Shown in pieces: positions 40,253 to 49,920 of a DNA stretch of 52,405 nucleotides; the first letter of the stretch is position 1, and every line of letters begins with the position of its first letter. This DNA is from Providencia alcalifaciens DSM 30120. Lineage in GTDB: Bacteria > Pseudomonadota > Gammaproteobacteria > Enterobacterales > Enterobacteriaceae. The notes under the pieces are model-generated. The model had not been told where the DNA came from. It did not search any database and saw only the letters and a list, made by a program, of their open reading frames with translations. Position numbers and translations under genes: made by a program. The DNA lies in contig NZ_ABXW01000078.1 in NCBI RefSeq assembly GCF_000173415.1, positions 1 to 52,405 on the forward strand, read 5' to 3'.

Positions 40253-41272
40253 ATGTTAAATTTTAAATACTTCAAATCAGATTCATCGACATTCATTATT
40301 CAATCCATCAATGGGGCAGTACATAAGCAAGGTAAAGGATTAAGTTTTTGGTATAACGCAGATAAAACGTCCATTGCGGCATTACCTTTGAACGCCCAAG
40401 AAGCGCCATTTATTTTTAATTTACAGACGGCGGATTTCCAAAGCTTACGTATTCAAGGACAAATTTCATTTCAGGTGAAATACCCAGAAAAAACAGCGGA
40501 TGTCTTGAATTTTAACCTTGCTCAAGATGGTAAATCTTATGCGTCAGAAGACCCTTTAAAGCTGAGTGATAGGGTGGTTCGTAGTGCGCAAACTGTCATC
40601 CAAGCAAAAACGCAAAGTACCAATTTGCGAGATGCATTACTCATGGGGCAACCATTGGTGATGTTGGTTTCTCAACAACTGTCTGAGCATCCTGCTCTTG
40701 AATCCTTGGGGATCGAAATTTTGGATGTGGCGATTTCAGCCATTACGCCTTCTCCAGAGACACTCAAAGCACTTGAAGCACAAGCGAGAGAGTCAATTTT
40801 AAAAGAAGCGGATGATGCGATTTACGCGAGACGTAAATTCTCCGTTGAACAGGAAAGAACGATAAAAGAAGCCGAATTAGAAACGGATTTATCGGTACAA
40901 GCCAAGCAGCAGCAAATTGAAGAAGCGAGACTCGAAAATGAACGGACATTATTGCGAGACCGTGCTGAAATTGAGCAAGAAGAATTAATTGCACAGGTTA
41001 ATCTAGAAGCTAAGCGTAATGAGCTGGTGGCACTAAGTGTCGAAAATCAGCGCACTCAATCGGAGGCTGACGCTTATGCTATTGAAGCGAAAATGAAAGC
41101 GTATAGCCAGCTGCCAGTTGAAAACTTGAAAGCGATGGCATTAGCAAAAATGAACCCAGAGCAGTTGATGGCGATGGCATTCGAATCATTGGCACAAAAT
41201 GCTGGCAAAATTGGTGAAATTAATTTCTCGCCTGATTTATTTGGTCAATTGATGAAAAAAGGCGCGAAATAA
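40253..41272 (+). CDS. SPFH/Band-7 domain protein
   Basis: 339 residues with no signal peptide or membrane segment. Residues ~10-165 form an SPFH domain (IQSINGAVHKQGKGLSFWYNADKTSIAALPL; later LESLGIEILDVAISAITPSPETLKALEAQARE). Residues ~165-285 are highly charged helical coiled coil (AKQQQIEEARLENERTLLRDRAEIEQEE), then a short Met/Leu-rich tail. SPFH proteins oligomerise into rings or scaffolds, usually on membranes; this one may be soluble or attach by its N-terminus. GGGGTAGG precedes the ATG. Its stop overlaps or abuts the next start (shared base 41272), so the two are coupled. Function unknown. Confidence 0.85.
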   Translation: MLNFKYFKSDSSTFIIQSINGAVHKQGKGLSFWYNADKTSIAALPLNAQEAPFIFNLQTADFQSLRIQGQISFQVKYPEKTADVLNFNLAQDGKSYASEDPLKLSDRVVRSAQTVIQAKTQSTNLRDALLMGQPLVMLVSQQLSEHPALESLGIEILDVAISAITPSPETLKALEAQARESILKEADDAIYARRKFSVEQERTIKEAELETDLSVQAKQQQIEEARLENERTLLRDRAEIEQEELIAQVNLEAKRNELVALSVENQRTQSEADAYAIEAKMKAYSQLPVENLKAMALAKMNPEQLMAMAFESLAQNAGKIGEINFSPDLFGQLMKKGAK

Positions 41273-42195
41273 TGAGCCATTTTGATGATGTTCGCTTCGT
41301 GTTAGTGATGCGTAAAACACGTATGCAGGAATTAATTGAACGTTTTAATACATGGTCGCAAGCGAAGTTTTATCTAGAGCATAACGATGTTGAAGTAAGT
41401 GATTATTTACTCGAACATGATATTTATCAGCGGCAGTTGATTCAGGCAGAATCGATTTTAAAAGCGATAGGGCGCTTTCAATTACTGGAAAGGAAGCTGT
41501 TGCCTAGCTATCAGTTTTCGGCGCGGGATATTGTTGTGGTGATAGGGCAAGATGGCTTAGTGGCGAATACACTCAAATATCTTAATGGACAGCCTGTGAT
41601 AGCCATCAATCCTGAACCAGCACGTTGGGATGGGCAGTTACTTCCCTTTGAAATCGGACAGCTATCTGATGTGGTCACTCGTACACTCAGTGGAAAAGTG
41701 GAACAAAAATCCGTGACGTTTGCACAGGCAACAACCAATGATGGGCAAACGTTACTCGCCGTCAATGATTTGTTCATTGGACCTAAAAGTCATACTTCTG
41801 CCCGCTATCGGTTAGCGTGGCAAGGACAGCAAGAGTTTCAATCCTCATCAGGTATTATTGTGTCGACAGGGTTGGGCTCTACTGGATGGTTTCAGTCTAT
41901 TCTTGCTGGGGCACAAGCCATCGCTGGAACTCAGTCACATCCTTTATCTGAAGGATTTGGTTGGGGAGAAAAGCGGTTGCAGTTTAGTGTACGAGAACCT
42001 TTTCGTAGTAAAACGACGGGAACGACATTAGTTTTTGGCACTATCGAGCCAAATACGCCATTACAGCTAGAATCTTTAATGCCTGAAAACGGGGTGATTT
42101 TTTCAGATGGTCTCGAGGAGGATTATTTGAATTTTAATGCAGGTTGCATTGCATCTATTGGGATAGCAGAAACTCAGGGGTTATTAATTGGTTAG
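41272..42195 (+). CDS. NAD-kinase-like protein
   Basis: 307 residues, close to bacterial NAD kinase in length. Motifs of the NAD/diacylglycerol kinase fold: VVVIGQDGLVANTL (91-97 stand for GGDGT, with Gln for the second Gly and Leu for Thr), NDLFIG at 165-170 (the NE/D motif), and SSSGIIVSTGLGSTGWFQS at ~191-209 (TPTGSTAY equivalent). The first ~80 residues are unlike NadK. It may phosphorylate, or only bind, NAD or a related molecule; not the housekeeping nadK. Translationally coupled to the SPFH gene, and both are likely controlled by the divergent Nudix regulator. Confidence 0.75.
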   Translation: MSHFDDVRFVLVMRKTRMQELIERFNTWSQAKFYLEHNDVEVSDYLLEHDIYQRQLIQAESILKAIGRFQLLERKLLPSYQFSARDIVVVIGQDGLVANTLKYLNGQPVIAINPEPARWDGQLLPFEIGQLSDVVTRTLSGKVEQKSVTFAQATTNDGQTLLAVNDLFIGPKSHTSARYRLAWQGQQEFQSSSGIIVSTGLGSTGWFQSILAGAQAIAGTQSHPLSEGFGWGEKRLQFSVREPFRSKTTGTTLVFGTIEPNTPLQLESLMPENGVIFSDGLEEDYLNFNAGCIASIGIAETQGLLIG

Positions 42196-42200
42196 GTTAA

Positions 42201-42240
42201 AAAAATCCCCGAATTATCAATCGAGATGTCGGGGATTTTT
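42201..42240. terminator. Bidirectional terminator
   Basis: Perfect 12-bp stem AAAAATCCCCGA / TCGGGGATTTTT with a 16-base loop, between the convergent NAD-kinase-like gene and lnt. Confidence 0.9.
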
Positions 42241-42259
42241 AATTGGTTTAAAGCGTCAA

Positions 42260-43795
42260 TTAGTGACGTTTTTGACGGCGGTTAAGCGTAAATCCGACAA
42301 TGCCAAATATAGCGACCAGACCCCACATCGGCCAATTACTCCAGCGAGCATAAGGGGTTAATCCTGTCGTTGGTGTCACTTCAGTAGCCAGAACCGCAGC
42401 TTGGAATTGTGGTAGCATATCTTGAATAGAGCCATCCGCGTTGATCACCGCAGTCACACCGTTATTTGTTGCACGTAACAGTGGGCGACCCAGCTCAAGT
42501 GAGCGCATTCTTGCCATTTGGAAATGTTGCCATGGACCAATAGATTCGCCAAACCATGCATCATTTGAAATCGTTAACAAATAATCGCTATCTGGTTTGA
42601 AATTGTCTCTGACTTGGGAACCTAGAATGATTTCATAGCAGATGGTTGCTGTCAGATGAATATTACCAATAGCCAATTGGGCTTGTTGATAATCTCCACG
42701 ACTAAAGCCTGACATTGGTAAGTTAAAGAATGGAGCCAGTGGGCGCAGTAAATCTTCTAAAGGCACAAATTCACCAAACGGCACTAAATGGTGTTTGTTA
42801 TACCGGTTTTGAGTGGGATAGAGATACGGCTTTCTGTCTCCCAATACAATAATGGAATTATAGAATACAGAGTCACCATTGACAGGTTTGGCATCCACGG
42901 TCCCTGTGATTAACCGTGTTTTAGTTTCATTCAGCAGAGTATCTAGTGCTTTTAACCAAGCTTGGTTTTCCAGCTCAACGACAGGAATGGCGGATTCGGG
43001 CCAAATAATCATGTCGGCCTTGCCAATATAAGGGCTAGAAAGTTTGATATAGCGATCTTTGGTTTGCTGTAAAAAGCCCGCTTCCCATTTCATGGATTGA
43101 GGAATATTTCCTTGTACTAGCGCGACTTCCATTGTTTTATCGTTCAATGGCGTAAACCACTGAAGATTTTTAGCGAGCAACGGTGCCAGTAATAAAACGG
43201 CAGCACACGCAAGAGGGATCAGGTTACGGCGAATGATTGCAAGGGCAATCAAACCACTAATGCTAAATAGCAGTAGGGTGATCATCTCAACACCAAAAAT
43301 CGGTGCTAATGATTTCATTGGTCCGTCAATTTGGGTATACCCAAACTGTAGCCATGGGAAGCCTGTTAGTACCCAGCCTCGAAGGAACTCGGTCACTTGC
43401 CATAACGCGGGAGCCATAAAGACCAAACGCCATACGTTGGCATTAGGGGTCAATTTGGTGAGTAGTGCTCCGAACAGGGCTGGGTAGAGTGATAAGTATG
43501 CCGCCAGCAAGATAACGATAAAGACGTTAACGGCCTCCGGCATACCGCCAAAATCCGCGATACTGACGTATACCCAATTGACACCGCTACCAAATAAACC
43601 AAATCCCCAAGCGAATGCAATTGCAAAAGCTTGCTTAGCGGTTCTTTGTAGAGTTAATAATTGGAGAAATAAAACAGAAAGAAGTGCGGCTGGCCAGAAG
43701 TCAAAAGGCGAAAAAGCCAGTGTACCACTGGCTCCGAATAGTAAGGCCAGCAGCAGACGCAGCCACTGGCTTTGATAACGAGAGGATAAGTTCAT
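42260..43795 (-). CDS. lnt: Apolipoprotein N-acyltransferase
   Basis: Adds the third acyl chain to lipoproteins at the outer face of the inner membrane. It has 511 residues (E. coli 512), with about six N-terminal membrane helices and a nitrilase-like periplasmic domain whose triad is E267 (WPESAIPV), K334 ([11 protein letters not shown]) and C386 (TICYEIILG). Its ATG abuts the corC stop, one operon. Confidence 0.97.
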   Translation of the reverse strand: MNLSSRYQSQWLRLLLALLFGASGTLAFSPFDFWPAALLSVLFLQLLTLQRTAKQAFAIAFAWGFGLFGSGVNWVYVSIADFGGMPEAVNVFIVILLAAYLSLYPALFGALLTKLTPNANVWRLVFMAPALWQVTEFLRGWVLTGFPWLQFGYTQIDGPMKSLAPIFGVEMITLLLFSISGLIALAIIRRNLIPLACAAVLLLAPLLAKNLQWFTPLNDKTMEVALVQGNIPQSMKWEAGFLQQTKDRYIKLSSPYIGKADMIIWPESAIPVVELENQAWLKALDTLLNETKTRLITGTVDAKPVNGDSVFYNSIIVLGDRKPYLYPTQNRYNKHHLVPFGEFVPLEDLLRPLAPFFNLPMSGFSRGDYQQAQLAIGNIHLTATICYEIILGSQVRDNFKPDSDYLLTISNDAWFGESIGPWQHFQMARMRSLELGRPLLRATNNGVTAVINADGSIQDMLPQFQAAVLATEVTPTTGLTPYARWSNWPMWGLVAIFGIVGFTLNRRQKRH

Positions 43796-44679
43796 TAACT
43801 CTGTTCTTCATCCAAAGTAGGCACTGGCGCGTCGTCAGGAATTTTAACTTGAAGCAGTAAAATTCGACGGCTATCAGCCATAGAAACCTTAAACTGGTAG
43901 TTATCAATGGTAATGGTTTCACCACGGGATGGTAAGTGACCAAAGGCTTGCATCACTAAGCCTCCAACGGTATCTACCTCTTCATCACTAAAATGCGTGC
44001 CAAAGGCATCATTAAAGTCTTCAATTTGGGTCAAAGCACGAACTGAGTATGAATGGCGGCTCAGTTGACGGATATCCACATCATCTTGGTCGTCATACTC
44101 ATCTTCAATTTCACCGACAATCAGCTCTAAAATATCTTCGATGGTCACGAGACCAGAGACACCGCCAAATTCATCGATAACGATGGCCATATGGTAGCGC
44201 TGAGAACGGAATTCTTTGAGTAAGCGGTCTACTCGTTTACTTTCAGGAACAACAACAGCCTGACGTAACACTTTATCGATACTGAAAGGTTCTGCATCAG
44301 TTCGCATAAATGGCAGTAAATCTTTAGCCATTAGCAGCCCTTCAATATGATCTTTATCTTCGCTGATAACAGGGAAGCGAGAGTGGGCAGAATCGATGAT
44401 GACATCGAGGCACTCATCAAGGCTTTGGTTACGTTTTAAGGTAACAATTTGAGAGCGAGGGATCATGATGTCACGTACCCGCTGATCGGCGATATCCATC
44501 ACGCCTTCCAGCATTTCACGGGTATCTGGGTCAATTAAATCGTTTTGTTCAGAATCACGAATTAATTCGACCAAATCATCACGGTTCTTTGGTTCACCAT
44601 GGAAAAGTTGATTTAATAGCGCAAAAAAACCTTTCTTAGGTCCAGGGTTATCACTACTCGAAGAGTTATCGTCGCTCAT
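43795..44679 (-). CDS. corC: CorC/YbeX CBS-domain protein
   Basis: Cytoplasmic CBS-pair protein linked to Mg2+/Co2+ efflux and ribosome maturation in E. coli. It has 294 residues. Two CBS domains lie at ~68-190 ([67 protein letters not shown]), and the transporter-associated CorC/HlyC domain at ~205-285. The upstream gap to ybeY has an unusual inverted-repeat cluster. The Shine-Dalgarno is poor at the start I give. Confidence 0.95.
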   Translation of the reverse strand: MSDDNSSSSDNPGPKKGFFALLNQLFHGEPKNRDDLVELIRDSEQNDLIDPDTREMLEGVMDIADQRVRDIMIPRSQIVTLKRNQSLDECLDVIIDSAHSRFPVISEDKDHIEGLLMAKDLLPFMRTDAEPFSIDKVLRQAVVVPESKRVDRLLKEFRSQRYHMAIVIDEFGGVSGLVTIEDILELIVGEIEDEYDDQDDVDIRQLSRHSYSVRALTQIEDFNDAFGTHFSDEEVDTVGGLVMQAFGHLPSRGETITIDNYQFKVSMADSRRILLLQVKIPDDAPVPTLDEEQS

Positions 44680-44709
44680 GGCGTTAAATTTATTATTCCT
44701 CAGTTAATT

Positions 44710-44792
44710 AATAAAAATGGCTAACCCATATGATTGGGTAATGAATTGTTTAGCTTAAAACATTTTTATTGGCTAGACAATTTATGGGTTAG
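44710..44792. repeat. Interleaved inverted repeats between ybeY and corC
   Basis: Three pairs: A, AATAAAAATG (44710-44719) with CATTTTTATT (44761-44770); B, CTAACCCATA (44721-44730) with TATGGGTTAG (44783-44792); C, 44744-44754 with 44772-44782, 10 of 11 matching. C nests inside B; A crosses both. They cannot all form without a pseudoknot. Could be a degraded miniature element or a structured leader. Confidence 0.6.
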
Positions 44793-44850
44793 CGGTACAA
44801 ATTTGTGTCGAATATCGAAAAATTGCATTCGAATGAAAATTATAGAGAGC

Positions 44851-45318
44851 TCACTCTTTTTCCGCAAGATACGGATCGGCATAACCCATTTCTGCGAGGA
44901 TCTCAGTTTCTAATCCTTCCATTTCCTCGGCTTCATCATCTTCGATATGATCATAACCCAGTAAATGTAGGCAACCGTGAACCACCATGTGTGCCCAATG
45001 TTCTTCTTCACTTTTTTGCTGCTCAGCTGCTTCTTGTTCCACAACTTGGCGGCAAATAATTAAATCACCTAACAGCGGTAACTCGACTTCAGGCGGTGCT
45101 TCAAAGGGGAATGACAATACGTTGGTTGGTTTATCTTTCCCGCGATAAGTGAGATTCAATTCATGGCTTTCGGCTTCATCAACGACACGAATAGTGACTT
45201 CACTTTCTGCTTGGAACTTAGGTAATACCGCATTAACCCAGCGCTGGAACATAGCTTCAGTGGGTAAGCCCGCGGTATTTTCGCTTGCTATCTGTAAATC
45301 GAGAATAACATCGCTCAT
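44851..45318 (-). CDS. ybeY: Endoribonuclease YbeY
   Basis: Zinc-dependent RNase for 16S rRNA 3' maturation and 70S quality control. It has 155 residues (E. coli 155). The metal motif is [11 protein letters not shown] (H-x3-H-x5-H), preceded by [15 protein letters not shown], the family signature. The acidic C-terminus follows. Its ATG abuts the ybeZ stop. Confidence 0.97.
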   Translation of the reverse strand: MSDVILDLQIASENTAGLPTEAMFQRWVNAVLPKFQAESEVTIRVVDEAESHELNLTYRGKDKPTNVLSFPFEAPPEVELPLLGDLIICRQVVEQEAAEQQKSEEEHWAHMVVHGCLHLLGYDHIEDDEAEEMEGLETEILAEMGYADPYLAEKE

Positions 45319-46389
45319 TTAGTTATTTTCCTGCTTTTCAAGCTCACGTTGCTGCTCTTTTTCTGCTTTCAATTGCTGGCGACGCTTACTGTCTTGCTCT
45401 TCCCACGCTTCATATGCCATGACGACTTTAGCCACGACAGGGTGACGTACCACGTCTTCGCTATGGAAGAAGTTAAAGCTTAAATCATCCACATTCGATA
45501 ACACTTCGATGGCATGTCTCAAGCCGGATTTACTCCCTCTTGGCAAGTCGACTTGAGTGATATCTCCAGTCACGACCGCCTTAGAGTTAAAGCCAATACG
45601 GGTTAAAAACATTTTCATTTGTTCGATGGTGGTGTTTTGGCTTTCATCTAAAATAATAAACGCATCGTTGAGTGTGCGACCGCGCATGTAAGCCAGTGGT
45701 GCGACTTCAATGACGTTACGCTCAATCAGTTTTTCAACCTTTTCAAAACCTAGCATTTCAAATAGTGCGTCGTACAGTGGGCGTAAGTACGGGTCAACTT
45801 TTTGGCTTAAATCACCCGGTAAGAACCCCAATTTTTCTCCCGCTTCAACCGCAGGGCGGGTGAGTAAAATGCGGCGCACTTCTTGGCGCTCTAATGCATC
45901 GACAGCAGCGGCAACAGCAAGATAAGTTTTACCGGTTCCCGCAGGACCGATCCCAAACGTAATATCATGGTCTAAGATATTGGCAATGTACTGTGCCTGA
46001 TTTGGGGTACGTGGTTTGATCACTCCGCGCTTGGTCTTGATATTCACCGCTTTGCCGTAGTCTGGTACGCTTTCTGCGGATTGCTCAAGCACTCGGCTAT
46101 CAACAATCGCAAGGTGAATATTTTCAGGATCAATGTCGGGGATCACACCGCGGATTGGCGCGGTATCAACGTATAGCTGGCGTAAAATTTTACTGGCAGC
46201 TTGGATATTAAGCGCTTTACCCGAAAGCTTAAAACGGTTGTCTCGGCGATTGATTTCAATGCCAAGACGACGCTCTAATTGCTTAATATTGTCGTCAAAT
46301 GGCCCGCAAAGGCTCATTAAACGCTGATTATCTGCGGGCTCTAAAAAAATCTCTTGTGTTGCGATTTGCAAAGGTTTGTTATCGGTCAC
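45319..46389 (-). CDS. ybeZ: PhoH-like NTPase YbeZ
   Basis: RNA-linked ATPase that partners with YbeY. It has 356 residues (E. coli 346-359 depending on start). Walker A GPAGTGKT lies at 148-155, Walker B reads AFIILDESQNTT, and the Arg-rich AYMRGRTLNDAF segment is typical of PhoH2-like proteins. An N-terminal KH-like region precedes it, and a charged Gln/Glu/Lys tail ends it. It lies between miaB and ybeY, 14 bases after miaB's start-proximal partner gap, in the conserved order miaB-ybeZYX-lnt. Confidence 0.95.
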   Translation of the reverse strand: MTDNKPLQIATQEIFLEPADNQRLMSLCGPFDDNIKQLERRLGIEINRRDNRFKLSGKALNIQAASKILRQLYVDTAPIRGVIPDIDPENIHLAIVDSRVLEQSAESVPDYGKAVNIKTKRGVIKPRTPNQAQYIANILDHDITFGIGPAGTGKTYLAVAAAVDALERQEVRRILLTRPAVEAGEKLGFLPGDLSQKVDPYLRPLYDALFEMLGFEKVEKLIERNVIEVAPLAYMRGRTLNDAFIILDESQNTTIEQMKMFLTRIGFNSKAVVTGDITQVDLPRGSKSGLRHAIEVLSNVDDLSFNFFHSEDVVRHPVVAKVVMAYEAWEEQDSKRRQQLKAEKEQQRELEKQENN

Positions 46390-46403
46390 TGAGTATCCTA
46401 TCT

Positions 46404-47834
46404 TTAGGGTTGGAAGTTGCCAACGCCAAGTTCATCTTCTTTACGAGTACGTGCAATCACGGATGCTGGTGTTTCGTGAACACGCAGATCCATTTGATCT
46501 TCGGTACGAATCACTTTGCCGCGTAAAGAGTTGGTATAAACATCGACGATTTCGACATCCACAAATTTACCGATCATGTCCGGTGTGCCTTCAAAGTTCA
46601 CTACGCGGTTATTTTCGGTACGACCTGAAAGCTCCATCACATTTTTGCGTGAAGTGCCTTCCACTAAAATACGTTGCACTGTTCCCAGCATGGCACGGCT
46701 GAAGCTCATTGCTTGCTGATTAATGCGCTGTTGCAGTAAGTACAGGCGCTCTTTTTTCTCATCTTCGCTGACATCATCCGGTAAATCTGCCGCTGGTGTA
46801 CCCGGGCGAGCTGAATAGACAAAGCTATAGCTCATATCGAAATTCACATCCGCGATCAGCTTCATGGTTTTTTCGAAATCATCGGTAGTCTCCCCTGGGA
46901 AGCCAACGATAAAGTCGGAACTGATCAGAATACCTGGGCGTGCTTCACGTAATTTACGGATAATCGCTTTGTATTCTAATGCAGTATGTGCGCGTTTCAT
47001 CATGGTCAGTATGCGGTCGGAACCACTTTGCACAGGCAAATGTAAGAAGCTGACTAGCTCTGGTGTATCGCGATAAACCTCGATAATGTCATCGGTAAAT
47101 TCAATTGGATGACTGGTGGTGAAGCGTACACGGTCAATACCATCGATAGACGCGACTAAGCGTAATAATTCTGCGAATGAACAGATTTCGCCGTCAAAGG
47201 TTTCGCCGCGATATGCGTTAACGTTCTGACCTAATAAGTTAACTTCACGTACACCTTGAGCGGCTAACTGAGCGATTTCAAACAGAATATCGTCACATGG
47301 ACGGCTAACTTCTTCCCCACGAGTGTATGGAACTACACAGAATGTGCAGTATTTGTTACAGCCTTCCATAATAGAGACAAACGCGGTCGGACCTTCAGCG
47401 CGTGGCTCTGGTAGGCGGTCAAATTTCTCAATTTCAGGGAAGCTGATATCAATAATCGGGCTACGGTTACCCTGAATTTGGTTAATCATTTCCGGTAAAC
47501 GATGCAGTGTTTGCGGTCCGAAAACAATATCAACACAAGGTGCACGTTGGCGAATAAAGTCACCTTCTTGAGAGGCTACACAGCCACCCACACCAATAAT
47601 GATGTCAGGTTTTTTATCTTTGAAGAATTTCCAACGACCAAGCTGGTGGAAGACCTTCTCTTGGGCTTTTTCACGGATAGAACAAGTGTTTAATAACAAC
47701 AGATCTGCTTCTTCAGCAATGTCAGTCAGTTGATAGCCGTGGGTGCTTTCTAATAAAGAGACCATTTTAGATGAATCGTATTCGTTCATCTGGCAGCCCC
47801 AAGTTTTCATATATAACTTTTTATTTGTCGACAT
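46404..47834 (-). CDS. miaB: tRNA-2-methylthio-N6-dimethylallyladenosine synthase
   Basis: Radical-SAM methylthiotransferase that converts i6A37 to ms2i6A37. It has 476 residues (E. coli 474). UPF0004 domain with Cys in [10 protein letters not shown] and NTCSIREKA, and Cys in GVGGCVA; radical-SAM motif [18 protein letters not shown]-terminal TRAM domain ([24 protein letters not shown]). First gene of the miaB-ybeZ-ybeY-corC-lnt operon, divergent from ubiF. Confidence 0.97.
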   Translation of the reverse strand: MSTNKKLYMKTWGCQMNEYDSSKMVSLLESTHGYQLTDIAEEADLLLLNTCSIREKAQEKVFHQLGRWKFFKDKKPDIIIGVGGCVASQEGDFIRQRAPCVDIVFGPQTLHRLPEMINQIQGNRSPIIDISFPEIEKFDRLPEPRAEGPTAFVSIMEGCNKYCTFCVVPYTRGEEVSRPCDDILFEIAQLAAQGVREVNLLGQNVNAYRGETFDGEICSFAELLRLVASIDGIDRVRFTTSHPIEFTDDIIEVYRDTPELVSFLHLPVQSGSDRILTMMKRAHTALEYKAIIRKLREARPGILISSDFIVGFPGETTDDFEKTMKLIADVNFDMSYSFVYSARPGTPAADLPDDVSEDEKKERLYLLQQRINQQAMSFSRAMLGTVQRILVEGTSRKNVMELSGRTENNRVVNFEGTPDMIGKFVDVEIVDVYTNSLRGKVIRTEDQMDLRVHETPASVIARTRKEDELGVGNFQP

Positions 47835-48168
47835 GTCGTATATCCGGTGTTTTCGAATCCTAAAATGTGGACTTCGAAACGCGTTGTAAATCCAAAGTCC
47901 TACCCTTTGATGATGAGGGAATTCACCGCATTTTGATTAAGAACAGCGTTCTTGATTGGATTAAATGCAAAAATTACCCAGTAATAACATGCTAAAATAA
48001 TATCATCACCAAATGCTTAAGGGCAGGCTATTTGCCTATTGTTTTAAAGATTAACGAGTATTGTATTCATTTGAGGCATCAGTGACCAGAGCCCAAGCGC
48101 AGATATTGCCTGCGGGGGTAAGAATTTTTCGGTATACTAACGAAATCAAACAGTTAATAGTAGCTATC
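47835..48168. other. miaB/ubiF divergent region
   Basis: About 330 bases with promoters for both genes. A hairpin AAGAAC-AGC-GTTCTT at 47939-47953 is extended by near-matching flanks. A TATACT box at 48133 is a possible ubiF -10 without a good -35. The ubiF frame runs open to 48061, but those residues match nothing I know. Confidence 0.5.
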
Positions 48169-49359
48169 ATGATGAATAAACTAACTGAATTTTATGATGT
48201 TGTCGTTGTTGGCGCAGGAATGACTGGCGCAGCGGCAGCGCTCGGCTTTGCCCAAGAAGGGATGAAAGTGGCTTTACTTGAGAAAGCCAAGCCTGTGGAG
48301 TTTGACGCAAACAGTAGGCCGGATGTCCGCATTTCTGCAATTAGCAGCGCTTCCATTGAATTGCTAAAACAATTAGGTACATGGAAGCACGTGGAAGCAA
48401 TGCGCAGTGTGCCTTATCGTGAGTTAGAAACATGGGAAGAGCCGGGAAGTAATGTCATTTTTGATGCTAAAAGTTTGGGGTTGCCTGAACTTGGCTTTAT
48501 GGTAGAAAATCGCGTGTTACAGCTGGCATTATGGCGTGAATGTGAACAGTACAGCAATCTAGAATTGGTGTGCCCAGCCACGTTGGTCAATTTATACCAA
48601 CCGCATGGGCAAAAGCATTGGATGGTTGAGCTTGAAGATGGTCTCGTTCTGGAAACTAAACTCGTGGTAGGCGCTGATGGGGCAAATTCTCAAGTGCGTA
48701 AAATGGCAGGTATTGGTAGCCGAGGCTGGCAATATCGCCAATCTTGTATGTTGATCACGATTCAAACGAATCAACCACAACAAGACCGGACATGGCAGCA
48801 GTTTTTCCCTTCGGGTCCAAGAGCCTTTTTACCTCTATATGACAATTGGGCGTCACTTGTTTGGTATGACAGCCCTGCGAAAATCCGCCGTTTGCAAAGT
48901 ATGTCTATGGAGCAACTCACCGGTGCGATTACTGAAGCGTTCCCTGAGCGACTTGGCGAAGTAAAAGCGATAGCGTCAGGCGCATTCCCTCTGACACGCC
49001 ATCATGCTAGCCGTTATGTTCTGGATGGTTTGGTTCTGATCGGTGATGCAGCTCATACGATTAACCCATTAGCGGGACAAGGGGTAAACCTTGGCTATCG
49101 TGATGTGGACGTGTTATTGAAGGTAATTTATCAAGCGCGTGAGTGTGTCGAAGCATGGGAGTCTTTGGATGTGCTTAAGCGTTACCAGCGTCGTCGTTTA
49201 CCTGATAATCTCATGATGCAAGCGGGAATGGATGTTTTCTATATGGCATTTAGTGAAAACTTGCCTGGTTTAAAAATGCTGAGAAATTTTGGTTTGATGG
49301 CTGCACAACGTGCGGGTGAGGCGAAAAAATTAGCGCTAAAATATGCGTTGGGATTGTAG
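48169..49359 (+). CDS. ubiF: 3-demethoxyubiquinol 3-hydroxylase
   Basis: FAD monooxygenase adding the last ring hydroxyl in ubiquinone synthesis. The FAD-binding motif is DVVVVGAGMTGAAAALGFAQEG, with the conserved RPDVRISAIS, and the second FAD motif GLVLIGDAAHTINPLAGQGVNLGYRDVDVL. The C-terminus AKKLALKYALGL is as in E. coli. I choose the ATG at 48169 (or 48172), where E. coli similarity begins; the frame upstream to 48061 would add 36 unmatched residues. No strong ribosome binding site. Confidence 0.94.
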   Translation: MMNKLTEFYDVVVVGAGMTGAAAALGFAQEGMKVALLEKAKPVEFDANSRPDVRISAISSASIELLKQLGTWKHVEAMRSVPYRELETWEEPGSNVIFDAKSLGLPELGFMVENRVLQLALWRECEQYSNLELVCPATLVNLYQPHGQKHWMVELEDGLVLETKLVVGADGANSQVRKMAGIGSRGWQYRQSCMLITIQTNQPQQDRTWQQFFPSGPRAFLPLYDNWASLVWYDSPAKIRRLQSMSMEQLTGAITEAFPERLGEVKAIASGAFPLTRHHASRYVLDGLVLIGDAAHTINPLAGQGVNLGYRDVDVLLKVIYQARECVEAWESLDVLKRYQRRRLPDNLMMQAGMDVFYMAFSENLPGLKMLRNFGLMAAQRAGEAKKLALKYALGL

Positions 49360-49436
49360 TTTCACTTGCTAGTCACAGTGTTGAACTCGCCTATTGCAAT
49401 CAGTTACCCAGATTATTGTTCTGGGTAACTTTCCCG

Positions 49437-49838
49437 TTATTGTTCTCTAGTACTTAGATCTTGTTCTCTTTTATCTAATAGCGGGATCCCATATTTTGCC
49501 CCCCACGCTTGTAGGGCATGAAGCACGTCACTCAATGATTCCCCTTCTGGGGTCATTGAATACTCGACTTTAGGGGGAACTTCAGGGTAGACATGTCGAA
49601 TAATTAACCCATCACTTTCGAGTTCCCGTAACTGTTTTGTCAGCATACGCGGTGTGATAGAAATTAATTTTCTTTTTAACTCATTAAATCGAAGCGTTTT
49701 TCCCTGTAAATGATACAGAATCACACCTTTGCCTTTTCCTCCCATTAGCTCTAATGAGGCTTCAACAGGGCATCCATCGTAGGTGTAGTTGCTATATCGT
49801 CTTTTTTTGACAGTATCCATTTGTATAGTATGTGCCAT
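49437..49838 (-). CDS. HxlR-family transcriptional regulator
   Basis: 133-residue winged-helix regulator. HxlR signatures: GCPVEASLELMGGKGKGVILYHL with the conserved Cys that senses electrophiles or oxidants in relatives, LRFNELKRKLISITPRMLTKQLRELESDGLIIR, and PPKVEYSMTPEGESL. Divergent from nfsB, which it probably controls. The start is 49838 or the ATG at 49820; neither has a clear Shine-Dalgarno. Confidence 0.88.
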   Translation of the reverse strand: MAHTIQMDTVKKRRYSNYTYDGCPVEASLELMGGKGKGVILYHLQGKTLRFNELKRKLISITPRMLTKQLRELESDGLIIRHVYPEVPPKVEYSMTPEGESLSDVLHALQAWGAKYGIPLLDKREQDLSTREQ

Positions 49839-49846
49839 TATTGTGC

Positions 49847-49866
49847 GTACTTGTTAGTTTGTACTT
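49847..49866. promoter_or_regulatory. Candidate HxlR-type operator
   Basis: Direct repeats GTACTT, 14 bases apart, in the 82-base space between the regulator and nfsB. GTAC cores are palindromic. HxlR proteins bind as dimers to such close-set elements; binding here is inference. Confidence 0.4.
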
Positions 49867-49920
49867 TTAACATTAGGATGACCAAAATTCAATAAAGTTT
49901 GTTTTTACTTAGAGGACACC

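Noticed and set aside
48061-48168. N-terminal extension of ubiF
   Set aside because: The extra 36 residues start with TTG and match nothing; family similarity begins at 48169.
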